Notes under the pieces: generated by a model | What the model saw: only the letters and a program-made list of their open reading frames with translations | What the model was told of the DNA's origin: nothing | The model's database searches: none | Position numbers and translations under genes: made by a program | Shown here: one piece after another, positions 49,216 through 64,000 of the stretch | Layout: each line of letters opens with the position of its first letter | How positions within the stretch are numbered: the first letter of the stretch is position 1 | Assembly: GCA_027625915.1 (NCBI GenBank) | Contig: JANTQA010000032.1 | Span: 930,001 to 994,000, forward strand | From: Anaeramoeba flamelloides | Taxonomy: Eukaryota; Metamonada; Anaeramoebidae | DNA: 64,000 nt | Direction: 5' to 3'

Positions 49216-49412
49216 GTCGGTTTCAGGTTGAAGGTACAGACTTTCAACAAGAATTAAGATACTAAAAATTACAAATTATAGTACAAAATTCACTTTTTAA
49301 GACAAATAATTTTGAGTAAAAAAATAATTTCAAAAAATGTGATTTAATTTGAGATTTTTCTTTGAACCATAAATACCCTTGAAAGCAAGTGCCATAAAAG
49401 TGGAACTGGTGG
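49216..49412. mobile_element. ~197-bp short relative of the 38-kb TIR element
   Basis: The left end GTCGGTTTCAGGTTGAAGGT and ACTTTCAACAAGAATTAAG parallels the left arm at 38035; the right end, as complement, is CCACCAGTTCCACTTTTATG. TA lies on each side. The middle of the longer element is missing, as expected of a MITE derived from it. It sits 0.4 kb upstream of the epimerase start. Confidence 0.55.
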
Positions 49413-49817
49413 TAAAACAGAGGATAAATTGTGTACTCATCTCCAAATATTGAATCTTATCTAGTAACGACTTTTAACAAACTTTTCTTCAATATACAGA
49501 TCTATTTATTTTTAAAAAGGATGAAAATACTTCACAAAAGTAGGAACTTTTTTTCAATCTGTTATGGAAAAACAAGTATCTCGATACAATATTCAAAAAG
49601 TTTTTATTTTAACCGTGCACTTACATACACAAATTGTATCTTAGTTTGTGATAAAATCCTCGGAAAGTTAATATGTACTTATTTTTTTTTAGTTTTTGAG
49701 AAAATAGCTCTTCACAAAATAAAGATCAAAAAATCCAGAATCATTTTTTTAATTTATTCTCCTCAACAAAAAACAAACATTTTGACTTGAATTAAATTAA
49801 ACAAAATTTATAAAGTT

Positions 49818-50975
49818 ATGAGTGTTTCAAAAACAATCTTAATTTGTTGTCTTTTATTCTTGAATTGTTTTTTGCTTATAAAGTGTCAAACAAAAACAAA
49901 AAGCCAAGGTCATACAAAAGAAAATGCAAAAGAACAGACAATCGATCGCTCTTTAAAAGATCTTGTACCATATGGTCTTGACTTGTCAACACACCGCTCC
50001 AATAGTAGCTATGTCTTAGTTCTTGGAAGTGGTGGCCTAATTGGGAAAAATTTAGTACCTGCACTTCGAAAAGCAAACTATTCGGTCCTTGAAGTAACAG
50101 GAAGGAATCACTTAGATTTAAGAGTTGAGAATGCGCTAACAATCTTTGACAATCTCGAAATCTCGATGGTGTATTTTCTTGCATGTGAAGTAGGAGGCTC
50201 CAAATTTTTAAGCAAGAAGGAAAACTCAGACATAATCTTGAAACACAACAGACAAATCCACGATTGCACATTTGATTATCTTGAAAAAAGGAATTTGCCC
50301 TTCATCTTTAGTTCTTCGTCCATGGTTGACGACCCGTCTGCTTATGGCACCATCAAGCATGAAGCAGAAGAAACAATTAGCAAACTTGAAAACGGCAGAA
50401 TTGTTCGCTTTTGGAACGTGTATGGGGTGGAGCCAATTGGCCTCAAGACGCACGTTGTTCCAGATTGGGTCCAAAACTGTTTGCTTTCAATCAACATCCC
50501 AATTGTAAACTCATTACTTGGATCGTTACCAAAATTAGATGAGCCAGCCCTGATCCACTCTTTAACAGACGGCAACGAAAAGAGGCAATATTTGCATACC
50601 AACGACACAGTAAATGGCTTAATTCTGATGATGAAACACTTTAATTCGATCGATTTCCCTGTAGATCTTGGCACAGGTGTCTGGTCGGATTTAAGGCAGC
50701 TTGGCAAAGTTTTGCTTAATGCCTCAGACAATAGGTGTGGCGTGAAATTTAATGAAATCAAGGCAACAGAGAGAATAATTAGAGAGCCCGTGTTAGATAC
50801 TTGGTTCCATAGAAACTATTGGCTGAAAGAAGATTTCTTAAGTCTAGAGCAAGGAATGAAGCTTGTTTTTAATAAAATGTCAAAATCCTTTTTAATCAAT
50901 AGAACTTCAAAGTATAGAGCAATTTTGACAGTGTCATTAATATTAATTGTGTTTACAATCAGATTATTTTTTTAA
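49818..50975 (+). CDS. Secretory-pathway NAD-dependent epimerase/dehydratase (extended SDR)
   Basis: A 385-residue single-exon protein. Residues ~5-23 (ILICCLLFLNCFLLIKC) form a signal peptide or anchor. The Rossmann fold has the nucleotide-binding GSGGLIG at 70-76, and Ser-rich FIFSSSSMVDD followed by AYGTIK gives the Tyr-x-x-x-Lys catalytic pair (Y176, K180) of extended short-chain dehydrogenases. Several N-glycosylation sequons (NSS, NYS, NDT, NAS, NRT) and a hydrophobic tail (TVSLILIVFTIRLFF) suggest that the enzyme sits inside the ER or Golgi, held by one or both ends. The substrate is probably a nucleotide-sugar, but the family includes epimerases, dehydratases, decarboxylases and GDP-fucose synthase, and I cannot choose. 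The start is the first ATG and gives a good signal peptide. The coding sequence is distinctly GC-richer than its surroundings. Confidence 0.8.
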   Translation: MSVSKTILICCLLFLNCFLLIKCQTKTKSQGHTKENAKEQTIDRSLKDLVPYGLDLSTHRSNSSYVLVLGSGGLIGKNLVPALRKANYSVLEVTGRNHLDLRVENALTIFDNLEISMVYFLACEVGGSKFLSKKENSDIILKHNRQIHDCTFDYLEKRNLPFIFSSSSMVDDPSAYGTIKHEAEETISKLENGRIVRFWNVYGVEPIGLKTHVVPDWVQNCLLSINIPIVNSLLGSLPKLDEPALIHSLTDGNEKRQYLHTNDTVNGLILMMKHFNSIDFPVDLGTGVWSDLRQLGKVLLNASDNRCGVKFNEIKATERIIREPVLDTWFHRNYWLKEDFLSLEQGMKLVFNKMSKSFLINRTSKYRAILTVSLILIVFTIRLFF

Positions 50976-53900
50976 ATACGTCTTTTTTTAAAAATAAAAA
51001 ATTTTTAAAGAAAATCAGAATAATTATTAGAATTCAATAAGATTTAATATTTCAAAGAAATAAAAGCTAATGATTTAAAACCATTTTTTTTTTTTTTTAA
51101 AAATAATTAATTAAAAATTTATTTCAAAATATATTTCAGTAAAGTATAATTAAGGAATATTGAATTTAATTAAGCAAATCATATAATCTTTTTTTTAAAA
51201 TGGTACTTTTCAAATTTTTAGTGTTACAACAAATATTTGACAAAAATACCTCATTTTTTATATTATAATCCTGATAGAGCTAACTTTCAGGTGTTAAACG
51301 CCAGAAGCATCAAAACCCTAGAAATTCCAATTTTCTTATCAATACAACAATATTTGTAAAAATTAAAAATATATTCACATTTTACAAATTATGGATATTA
51401 AGTGTCTATTTATTTACCGTGGATTTGCTCCATACTCGGGGGGGGTAACCTGAGACCAAAAAAGTGTAATGTGAAATAGCCCTTCTTTTGGTTGACAAAA
51501 TTCAAATAACAAAAAAAAAAATTTCATTAGATCATCTTTGACAAAAAAATCAATCAAAAAATAAGTTGAAAAGAGTGTATCAATTTCTAAAAACCAAAAT
51601 TTAATAAAAAAAATCCAACTTTTCTCATTTTATATTTCCAAACAGTTAAATTTCTTTAATTTAAAATAAATTTCTTTCTTGAAGTGTGCAATCAATATAC
51701 TTTGATTTAATATGATTTGTGGTTATTTTGTAACCCTCTAAATTTGACCAAGTAAGGATTATATTATATTCTTGAGATAAAAATAGTACATTTAAAAAAT
51801 GAAAAAAAAGAAAAAAAATCACCGTGTCTCAAAAACCACAAAGAACGAAATTTCAAAACTGGCACAGTTATTTTCAAAATTGTAATGGTTAACCATTCTA
51901 ATTGCAAATTTAGTGTTGCTCTTTGGGGCCTTTTTAAAAAAATGTCCTTGTCTTTTGTTGTTGATTTTTCGAGATCGATCGTACACATTTGGTTGGTTTT
52001 TAATTGGTGTTATTTTCCTGATAAAAAATACTAAAAAGTTTTCATCATAAGTACTTGAATCTTAAGCAAATAACTATAAATCATTCTAATTGGGGTACAG
52101 TTTAATTATTCGAAATATATCAATTGATTTCGTATGGGTAAATTAAGGGGGGAATAAAAATCTAAATTAATCTGGATGAGTAACAACCAAACACTTTTAT
52201 CAAATCAAAATATATGAATGTACTCTAATTTCAGAAAAGTGTTTGTTTGCTTTGTATTTATATTAAATTAAGTAAAAAAATTCATCAAATCTACCTATAT
52301 AAATATAAATTGTTGGAAAAAAAATCCAAAAGAAAATATGACCAAAAAATATAACTATTATTTTAAGAATGTAAATGTAAATTAATTATGGTAATCTATA
52401 TTTTCTAATCACTTTATTGTTAATTTTTTTTTGTTTTTATTTTTTTTTTTTTTTTTTTTTGTGGGGGGGTGGTAAATGTTATCAATTATATTATAAGTTT
52501 GTTTTGCAATGAATTTTTCAGATTTTTTTTTTGTAATTTGTCCATTTAACAAAAGGTTGCTATTGATAGTTAAAGAATATTTAAACCATTCTGTAATGAT
52601 AATGATTAAGAGTTATATGCGGAATAAATTTATTCCTTTTTTGTAAAACATTAAAATAGTTTTGAAAGTTATACTAATATTTTCACTTTTTTAGAAAATT
52701 TAAATTTCTATTTTTTTGCAATTTCTGATTTTTTCAATTCAGAGTAAAATTTTATAGAATATTTTAAGAGATATTTGTCAAAATAATATCATGTGTGGAT
52801 TGATAGTCGTTATAAAATAAGATGTATTTTCAGAGTATAGTGGTTATAATTAATTGTAATAATTTGCAAGTCTAGCTAATAGGGTGAAATTTAGTAGTTT
52901 TTTTTTGTCAAGTCTTTAAATAAGGTGAGGTTATAACGACAAAAGGGTGTAGGATAAGAAGTGTTATTTTCTGATAAAAAAAAAAAAAAAAAAAAAAATA
53001 CAATCTAGTTACTTGTCTTAAACTTCTAGTTGTGATTGTTTTTCTTATTTGTTTTTTTTTTTGCTGTTGTATTTTTTAAATCTTTAAAAGGGTTTTTGAT
53101 TGTTTTTATGATATTTTCTGTTTTTAAAAAAATAAATTTCTTATTTTCTTTGAAATATTTATTAGGTGTTTTCAGTTTTTTTTTATTTTTGTTCAAAATT
53201 ATAAGAAGTATTTATGAGAATAATAAATCTTTAATTAGTGTTTGAAAACATCTAATTGGTTATTGTCTATTAATTCTGTTAATTAAAACAAACATTCTTT
53301 TAATATTAAATTTGTCAACTTGGATTATTTTGAGTTCTGTTAATATTATTAACAAAAAAATAAAAAATTAATACAATAGAATCTTAACTTTTTATAAATA
53401 ATTATAATAACATGGTTATCAAATCTTCTCTTTTCAAAACTCCTTTTTTTGATTCAATTCAAATAATTAACTTAAACTAAATCATTCTCTTGTTATAATA
53501 ATAGCTATTATTGTTAAGGAGGAAAGTATAAAAAAATTTCAAGTTACAAAAAAATCCAAATTAAGCTGCATTTTTAAGAAATGTATTTTTGTACGTTTAA
53601 GTGGAGTAAACTTGAATATATATATACATGACTAAATTTGGAATTTTTTAGACCCTAAAGTTTATTAAAAGTGTTGTCTTAAAAATGAAATTGGCTTTAA
53701 TATTGTTATTGGAGAAAATAATCTAACTAATTATTAATTTCCTTACTTACATTTTAAATTGGTAACTTGAAAGGGTATTAAAATTTTCAATCTATGATTT
53801 TAAAAAATTAACATTTGTAAAAAATTGTTGCAATATTATAATAAAAAGATCAAAGTAGAAAAAAATATTTTTAAAATTTTGAGAAAAGTCACATTTTGTT

Positions 53901-55394
53901 TTCCAATTGATTAAAACATATTATAATTGTTAATATTGTGTTACTATTTTAACATTAAAATCTAAATTAATAATAGTATTCAAATTTGAAACTTTTAGGC
54001 TGATTTGTAGAAGTAATTTTTCATCTTGTTTTATAATATTAATTTTCTAACCTAATTGAACATATTCTGATATTTTTAACTTAAAAATTTATAATTACTA
54101 AAAATAAAATAACTTAAATACCTTGTAAATATTAAATAGATTTCACTTTTTCAAACTCTTTTTTCATACAATCTTGACTAATTTTATTGAAAAAAATAAA
54201 AAAAATTCATTGAGTTTACTGAATTATTCTTTTCTAAATTAATATTAAAGTGGTAAATCAGATCATTTTTTCTAATTTAGTCAAAGTTTTTATCTTTTTT
54301 CGAATTTAGCCAATTTTTTTTTGATTATTTCATGGTATTTTTTCTACTTTTTAATTTTTTTTTTTTTTTTTTCTTTTTCTTCTTTCTCTCTCTCTTTTTT
54401 TAAAAACCAATTTGAAAATAAAAAAAATGTTTGAAACACCAAATTAACTTGTGGAAAATTTAGGTGATATATTTCTATTTAAAATTCAAAATTTTACGTT
54501 TCAAAAATCCAAATTAATCAAAATTTTTTATTTCCTAAGTAACTTGGGAAATATTATAAATGAGAAGTACCAATGAAAGTAATCTAAAAAAATTTTTTAA
54601 CAGTTTTTATATCTTTGAAAATTTATAATTTGATACTAGGTATGCTTTTATGATTAATCTTGACTATAATCCAAAATTTATTATTTCTCATATTATAAAC
54701 AATTGTATTTTGGTTGATTCTGAAAAAAAAAAAAAGTGAATTTTTTATTTTAACAATTCCACTTTGAGTGAAATAGAGTTTCTGTCATTTTTTAAAAAAC
54801 TAACTGTTGGAGAAAAATCAAAAAAATAAATACTTTTAGAGTTTTATTTTAAATTTGAAGGTTTATAGTATTTGGAACAATAATTCCTGTTTTTTTAAGA
54901 AAAAAATCTTAATTTTTAAATATTTTATCACCTTTAGAATTTAGAATTGAAAAAAAATATCTATTTATTTTATTTTACTCTTTTGTTCATATAAAAAAAA
55001 AAAAAAAAAAAAAAATTAAAAAGTAATAAAAAAAAATTGTTTTTATTTATCTCTTAATCACGCTCTTATATGATATTTCAATATTGATGATTATGTAAAA
55101 TATCATAAAAAAATTGTGTGATAATTAAATTATTTCTTGTCTTTTTTTTTTTGTTTAAATTCTATTAGATATTTTCCTTTATTAATTAAATTTTGATAAT
55201 TACTAAAAATAAAAAAAATAAAAATATTAAAAAAAACAAAACAAACTCTCCGAAAAACGAAATAAAAATAAAAGGATCATCCTATCTTGTGAATAAAAAA
55301 AAAAAACGAATTAAACACAAACCTAAATCCTTAATTATATGATATAAAAAAAAAAGGTTTCAAAATAAAAGCAATAAGTTTCGAATCTATAAAA
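50976..55394. other. Intergenic region, epimerase to PFOR
   Basis: The two genes converge. A copy of the 38-kb TIR family is at 51410-52060. The rest (52070-55394) is mainly A/T tracts, including a T run at 52439-52460 followed by a G run, and an A run near 52978-52999. No gene was recognised. Confidence 0.6.
51410..52060 (+). repeat. Copy of the 38-kb TIR family, ends not resolved
   Basis: Matches the minus strand of 38035-38913 through ACCGTGGATTTGCTCCATAC / GGTGACCTGAGACC, CCCTCTAAATTTGACCAAGT, TTCAAAACTGGCACAGTT and GGTTGGTTTTTAATTGGTGT, and copy 12570-13920 more weakly. Inverted terminal repeats like those at 38035 and 49216 were not found at its edges, so it is truncated or more diverged there. 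Confidence 0.65.
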
Positions 55395-60247
<4,853 letters not shown>

Positions 60248-63200
60248 AACAAATCAAAATATATTAAAGCGATTATTAAAAAAAAAAAAAAAAGTATTTT
60301 TATAAAAAGAAAAAAAATGATTTTTATTTGAATTTATTTATTAATCTAAAAATAAAAAAGTAAGTGTTATTTTTTTTTAAAACTGTTAGAATTGTTTTGG
60401 TTTTTATTTTTTTGTTTTGGTGCAAATCAAAAGATATTTTAAAAATAAATTAATTTGTCTTTTTAAAAGTCATAAAAAAAGTGACTAGAGGTAAGTTTTT
60501 CATTCACTTTACGACATTAAAACAAAAATTTTTTTTTTTTAATTTCGAAAATAAAAGGGAGTAAGATCAAATCATAAAATCAAATGACCAAATACGAACT
60601 CCATATGGTGTAATATCGAATTGTTCTAACTGTATTGTTTGATTTGTTTACAAGTGTTGTAGTTAATCGGAAATTCCAAAAAAATGCTTAGAAACTTATA
60701 CTTAAACCCATTTTCTCAATTATATTCTTTACAAAATCATTGAAAAATAGTATTTTATTTTTTGACTTTTAAGGAATTAAAGACAGAAAAAACTTTTTTA
60801 AAAATAGTTGAGTTTTTGGAAGGATTGCTTATTTTTTTTAAAGAAACAATTCAGATACCAGAAAAAAGAACCAAAAACTCAATGTATTCTTTTAATTGAT
60901 TGGTTTTTAAACTCTTTTTGTTTTTCCGTTTGTGGACAAATGAGGCCTTTAATTAAAATTTTTTTCATACACTAAAATCACACTTTGGTAATTAAATAGA
61001 TTTGACAATTTTTTTTTGAAATCTTTGAACCAACCCATTAAAAAGCACTATAATCAAAAAAAAAGAGTAAAAATGAGCAATGTTCTGTTTTTTTGAAATT
61101 AATTTTGATACAAATATATCAAAGAGAGCTGTTGAAAATTTACTAATTCTTGGCAAAATATATAATTATAAGAGTATAGAGAATTAAAAATATGTTATTT
61201 CTTTATTTGGAATAAAAATTGGAACAACCAACACCTACTCAAAAAATAAAAAGATTTAGGGTGTGGTTTTGTATGACAAAAAAAGTCGTTGAATTTTTGC
61301 TGTGAATAGGTATTTTTTTAATGAGTTTCTTTTCCAATAAATCACTAGAAAAATCTAATTGAAGTCTAACAAACCGTTGACTAGAGCAGCTGTTAAATTG
61401 CCAGTTATCCACAGGTGAGTATTTTGATTCAAATTTAAGATGATCTGGCTCAGTTTGATCTAACTCTTTGAAAAAACACAAAAGAAAATTTGAAATTTTT
61501 AAACCGCTAGACGATTTAATTTGGTTCTTTCAAAAATTAATGTTCCGAAATGAGATAAATTTTGTGTTATTGGTTCACATAAAAATTTTTTTAATTCCAA
61601 ACATATTTTAACAGTTGGTTTCTTTTCGAATTCCGAAATTTAATCTTAACCAAACAAAACTGTGAAGAGAATAAACTTATTTTGAGGAAAATATTTGATA
61701 GTTCTTACTCAATAGAATTTTAGAACAATTTGCAATTTAGGAAATTTTTTAATTTTTTATTGAGGATATTTTTGTAGTTAAATTAGAACAATCACTATTT
61801 CATTGAGTTAACCAAAAAATGAATGCTTTTGAAGGAATTGTTGATTAGAGTTTTGCTTTTTAATCTTGAAGTTTTGAGAATATTTCAGAAAAATTGTTTT
61901 ATTTCAAAAAAGCAAGATGTGATTTTTAAAAAAGAAATCTTAAACAGTTTTATTAGTTTTTTGAATCTCTTCAATAACTCCTGTTTCTCGTTCGAAAGTG
62001 TTTGGACAATCAAAATAAAACTTGCTTTTTTTCTTCATAATCCTTTTTTTTATCAAACGCATTCTTGAGAAAACAATGACTTTTTTCAGTTCAGACATTG
62101 AGTTTAATGATATTTTTTTCAATCCAAATTCAAGACTTTGTCTCAACTGATTTCCAAGAAGAAACTCTCCGGTTATCAAAAAGAAAAAGATCTACCACAT
62201 GTAGCTTTATGAACAACGAGTGACCGAACGGTTGCCTTCTATTGATACTAAAAAGATATTTGGATACAAAGCAAAGATTTTTTATACTTATTTTTTAATT
62301 GTTCTCAGAAACGTTTAGTCCACCACAGACAAATTGATGTACAGAGAAAAACCTAAAGTTTTTTAATAGTTCCTTTAAAGCTGATCAAACCAAGTTATTC
62401 AAGTGTTTCATGGCTATTTTTTAGTGGTTTTAGTGTGACTTTTTGGACAATACAAATCCTCCATATCACAAGAGAGATATCCACAAGTGAAAAATTTTTT
62501 ACTTGTTTTATTTGAAAAAGTTTTTTGTAACTTTTCGTATTCAAAGATAGTCGACAAACTATAAGGTAGAACCTGTCTGAAAAACTTTGACAAAAGGAGA
62601 TCTTGAAGTGAAATCCACAGTTCTCAAATTTTTTATCATACACCACGATATTTGAGACTGTTAAACAAACACAAAGACAATTTCTTGAGAGGCAAAGTAA
62701 CCAAGTACCTCAACATTTTCCAAACAGAGTGCAATAAACAACACGATCCAAGAACTAAAAATAACAAAATATATTGTAATCTTTTTGTCTCTTGGAAATT
62801 GTCTTGGTGATTGCTGGAGAGTCTCGATCGGATGATTACATGATATAAAAATAAAAAAAGAGTACTGCTGTCAAAGTAACCCATGCAGACTTGTTAATAC
62901 TGTTTTCTAAAATAAAGAGATGTCTTTCCTTTTTTTTGTAATTGAAGGCTTTTACATGATTTATCAAAGAAACCAACAATAAACCCTAATTAAATAATGT
63001 TAATTGTAAAATTAAAAGAAACAAAAGTTTCATTCAGCTTTTCATAAATAATCACACCTAAAGAAATAGAATAAATCCTTAAGGCTCCAAATTCTAGAAG
63101 AGAAAATTAACCATAAAAATTGATTGAGTTCATTCTCTAATTTCAATATTACATGATCTATAAGATCTTTTTTTGGAAAGCTGAATGAAAATTTTGTTTC

Positions 63201-63631
63201 ATTTATTTTGAAACAAATAGTATGTTATTAGCTGCTAAAAGCCCTTTTAGTTTAAAATAAATTCTATTCACTTTTACTGTTGTCAAAATATTGCTTTCAG
63301 AAAAATTTCATACTTGTTTCAAAATAAAAAGTGTGTTTTTTTGTTATAGAAGACCAAATCACTAACCCATAAAAGAAACCAAAAATAAACGATAAGTAAG
63401 CATGGTGTTAGTTTCTTAAAGTTCTTTTATTTAAAAAGAAATTCTAATAATAATAGATCAAAATTATAGAAATTTATTGAAAAATTAGAATAAATATGTC
63501 CCTACGACCCAAAAAACACTAAAAATTGAAAAAAAAATTGAGATTATTATGGAAAATTTTCAACTTTTTACATGAATAATTTAAATTTTGCTGAAAATAA
63601 CCAGTGGTTTACTTTCAAAATTGATTTGAAC
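60248..63631. other. Gene-poor region right of PFOR
   Basis: The PFOR promoter should lie just right of 60247, but no motif was recognised. Between about 61200 and 62900 the base composition is slightly richer in G+C and several minus-strand frames of 60-80 codons lie close together; one alternative frame reads FTCGYLSCDMEDLYCPKSH, which has a zinc-finger-like spacing. They may be remains of a gene or of a transposon; I could not assign a family. Confidence 0.4.
61239..62884 (-). pseudogene. Unidentified broken coding-like region
   Basis: Minus-strand frames at 62884-62636, 62646-62395, 62179-61940 and 61481-61239 follow one another with stops and frame changes between them. None shows a family signature that I can name. 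The clustering and the higher G+C argue weakly for a decayed gene or transposon rather than chance. Confidence 0.25.
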
Positions 63632-64000
63632 TTAGGCATACCACGGGGTAGGATATTCGTGTGTATTATTGGAACAGGAACAAAAAAAAAGCACAGATTT
63701 TATTTTGAAACAAGTATTATTATCTCTTTTCCTATCTTTTTTTGATTTTTGCAGACAATAGTTTATATTTTCGTTCATATGTAAGTGAGTGGTTTTTTGA
63801 TCACTACGTGTTATTAAAATCCCGTCTATTTTCAGGAACTGCAGCCCCCATTGAACACCCTGGAAATTTAATATCGTATTATACCCAGTCGCATGCTTTA
63901 ATTTGATTGAATTAATCTTCTTAAAATAATTATAACAAAAATTGTCAATTTTTATAATCGATACACCTAAAATTATAAAACCCACTAATCCTAAAAACAA
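63632..64000 (-). CDS. Possible membrane protein, partial (runs off the window)
   Basis: A 122-residue frame open to the right edge, so its start may lie outside. It opens with a hydrophobic segment (FLGLVGFIILGVSIIKI), followed by a soluble stretch with SIKLKHATGYNTILNFQG and VQWGLQFLKIDGIL, and ends PTPWYA before a stop. The single transmembrane segment followed by a beta-like region could be a small membrane protein, but no family was recognised and it may be a chance frame. Confidence 0.35.
   Translation of the reverse strand: MFLGLVGFIILGVSIIKIDNFCYNYFKKINSIKLKHATGYNTILNFQGVQWGLQFLKIDGILITRSDQKTTHLHMNENINYCLQKSKKDRKRDNNTCFKIKSVLFFCSCSNNTHEYPTPWYA

Larger units (their letters stand above)
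46323..49817. other. Intergenic region, calcineurin A to epimerase
   Basis: An A run near 46361-46389 follows the calcineurin stop. Then come the third hairpin array (47110-47690), a TA run (48025-48062), a TA then TG microsatellite (48934-48976) and a ~200-bp TIR element (49216-49412). No gene was seen. Confidence 0.6.

Noticed and set aside
49876-50761. Minus-strand frames of 80-139 codons
   Set aside because: Shadows of the epimerase gene on the other strand.

Overview
The window looks like nuclear DNA of an anaerobic, AT-rich protist. The genes have GT-AG introns, there is very little G+C outside the coding parts, and the standard code fits (no in-frame TAA, TAG or TGA in the long reading frames). 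A pyruvate:ferredoxin oxidoreductase with a basic, mitochondrion-like leader points to a lineage with hydrogenosome-like organelles. Calcineurin A, a C2-RasGAP protein and USP-type proteins full of K/E and N runs fit an amoeboid anaerobe such as Anaeramoeba. That placement is my inference; no species marker was seen and no rRNA or tRNA gene was recognised.

Layout. 1-9900: no gene; three related copies of one long repeat, GC-richer ACGCGT units and the first hairpin-repeat array. 9902-17596 (+): a multi-exon gene joining a C2 domain, a RasGAP domain and a DUF547 domain, with 3.0 kb and 1.7 kb introns that hold repeats. 17597-21907: repeats, including a 744-bp inverted-repeat element flanked by TTAA inside a copy of another repeat, and the second hairpin array. 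21908-25076 (-): a two-exon UBA/USP25/28-like protein that seems to have lost all catalytic residues and ends in a SAM-like segment. 25077-30726: a TIR element and a Tc1/mariner relic. 30727-33006 (-): a USP with an intact catalytic triad. 33007-40279: gene-poor, with an 879-bp TA-flanked TIR element. 40280-46322 (+): calcineurin A catalytic subunit split by a 4-kb intron full of nested repeats. 46323-49817: third hairpin array and a small TIR element. 49818-50975 (+): a secretory-pathway NAD-dependent epimerase/dehydratase. 50976-55394: AT-rich, no gene seen. 55395-60247 (-): four-exon PFOR. 60248-64000: broken coding-like fragments and a possible partial membrane-protein gene at the right edge.

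The genes do not form an operon or an obvious pathway. Two deal with ubiquitin and lie near each other on the same strand; two (RasGAP, calcineurin) are signalling proteins; PFOR is core anaerobic energy metabolism. About six genes in 64 kb is sparse. Much of the space between and within genes is diverged, nested, non-autonomous DNA-transposon sequence with TTAA or TA target sites, plus three clusters of ~80-100-bp palindromes that I cannot assign to a known class. At two places the reading frame is off by one at a homopolymer (A run in the C2 exon, G run at the calcineurin exon 1 end); assembly error is the simplest explanation for both.
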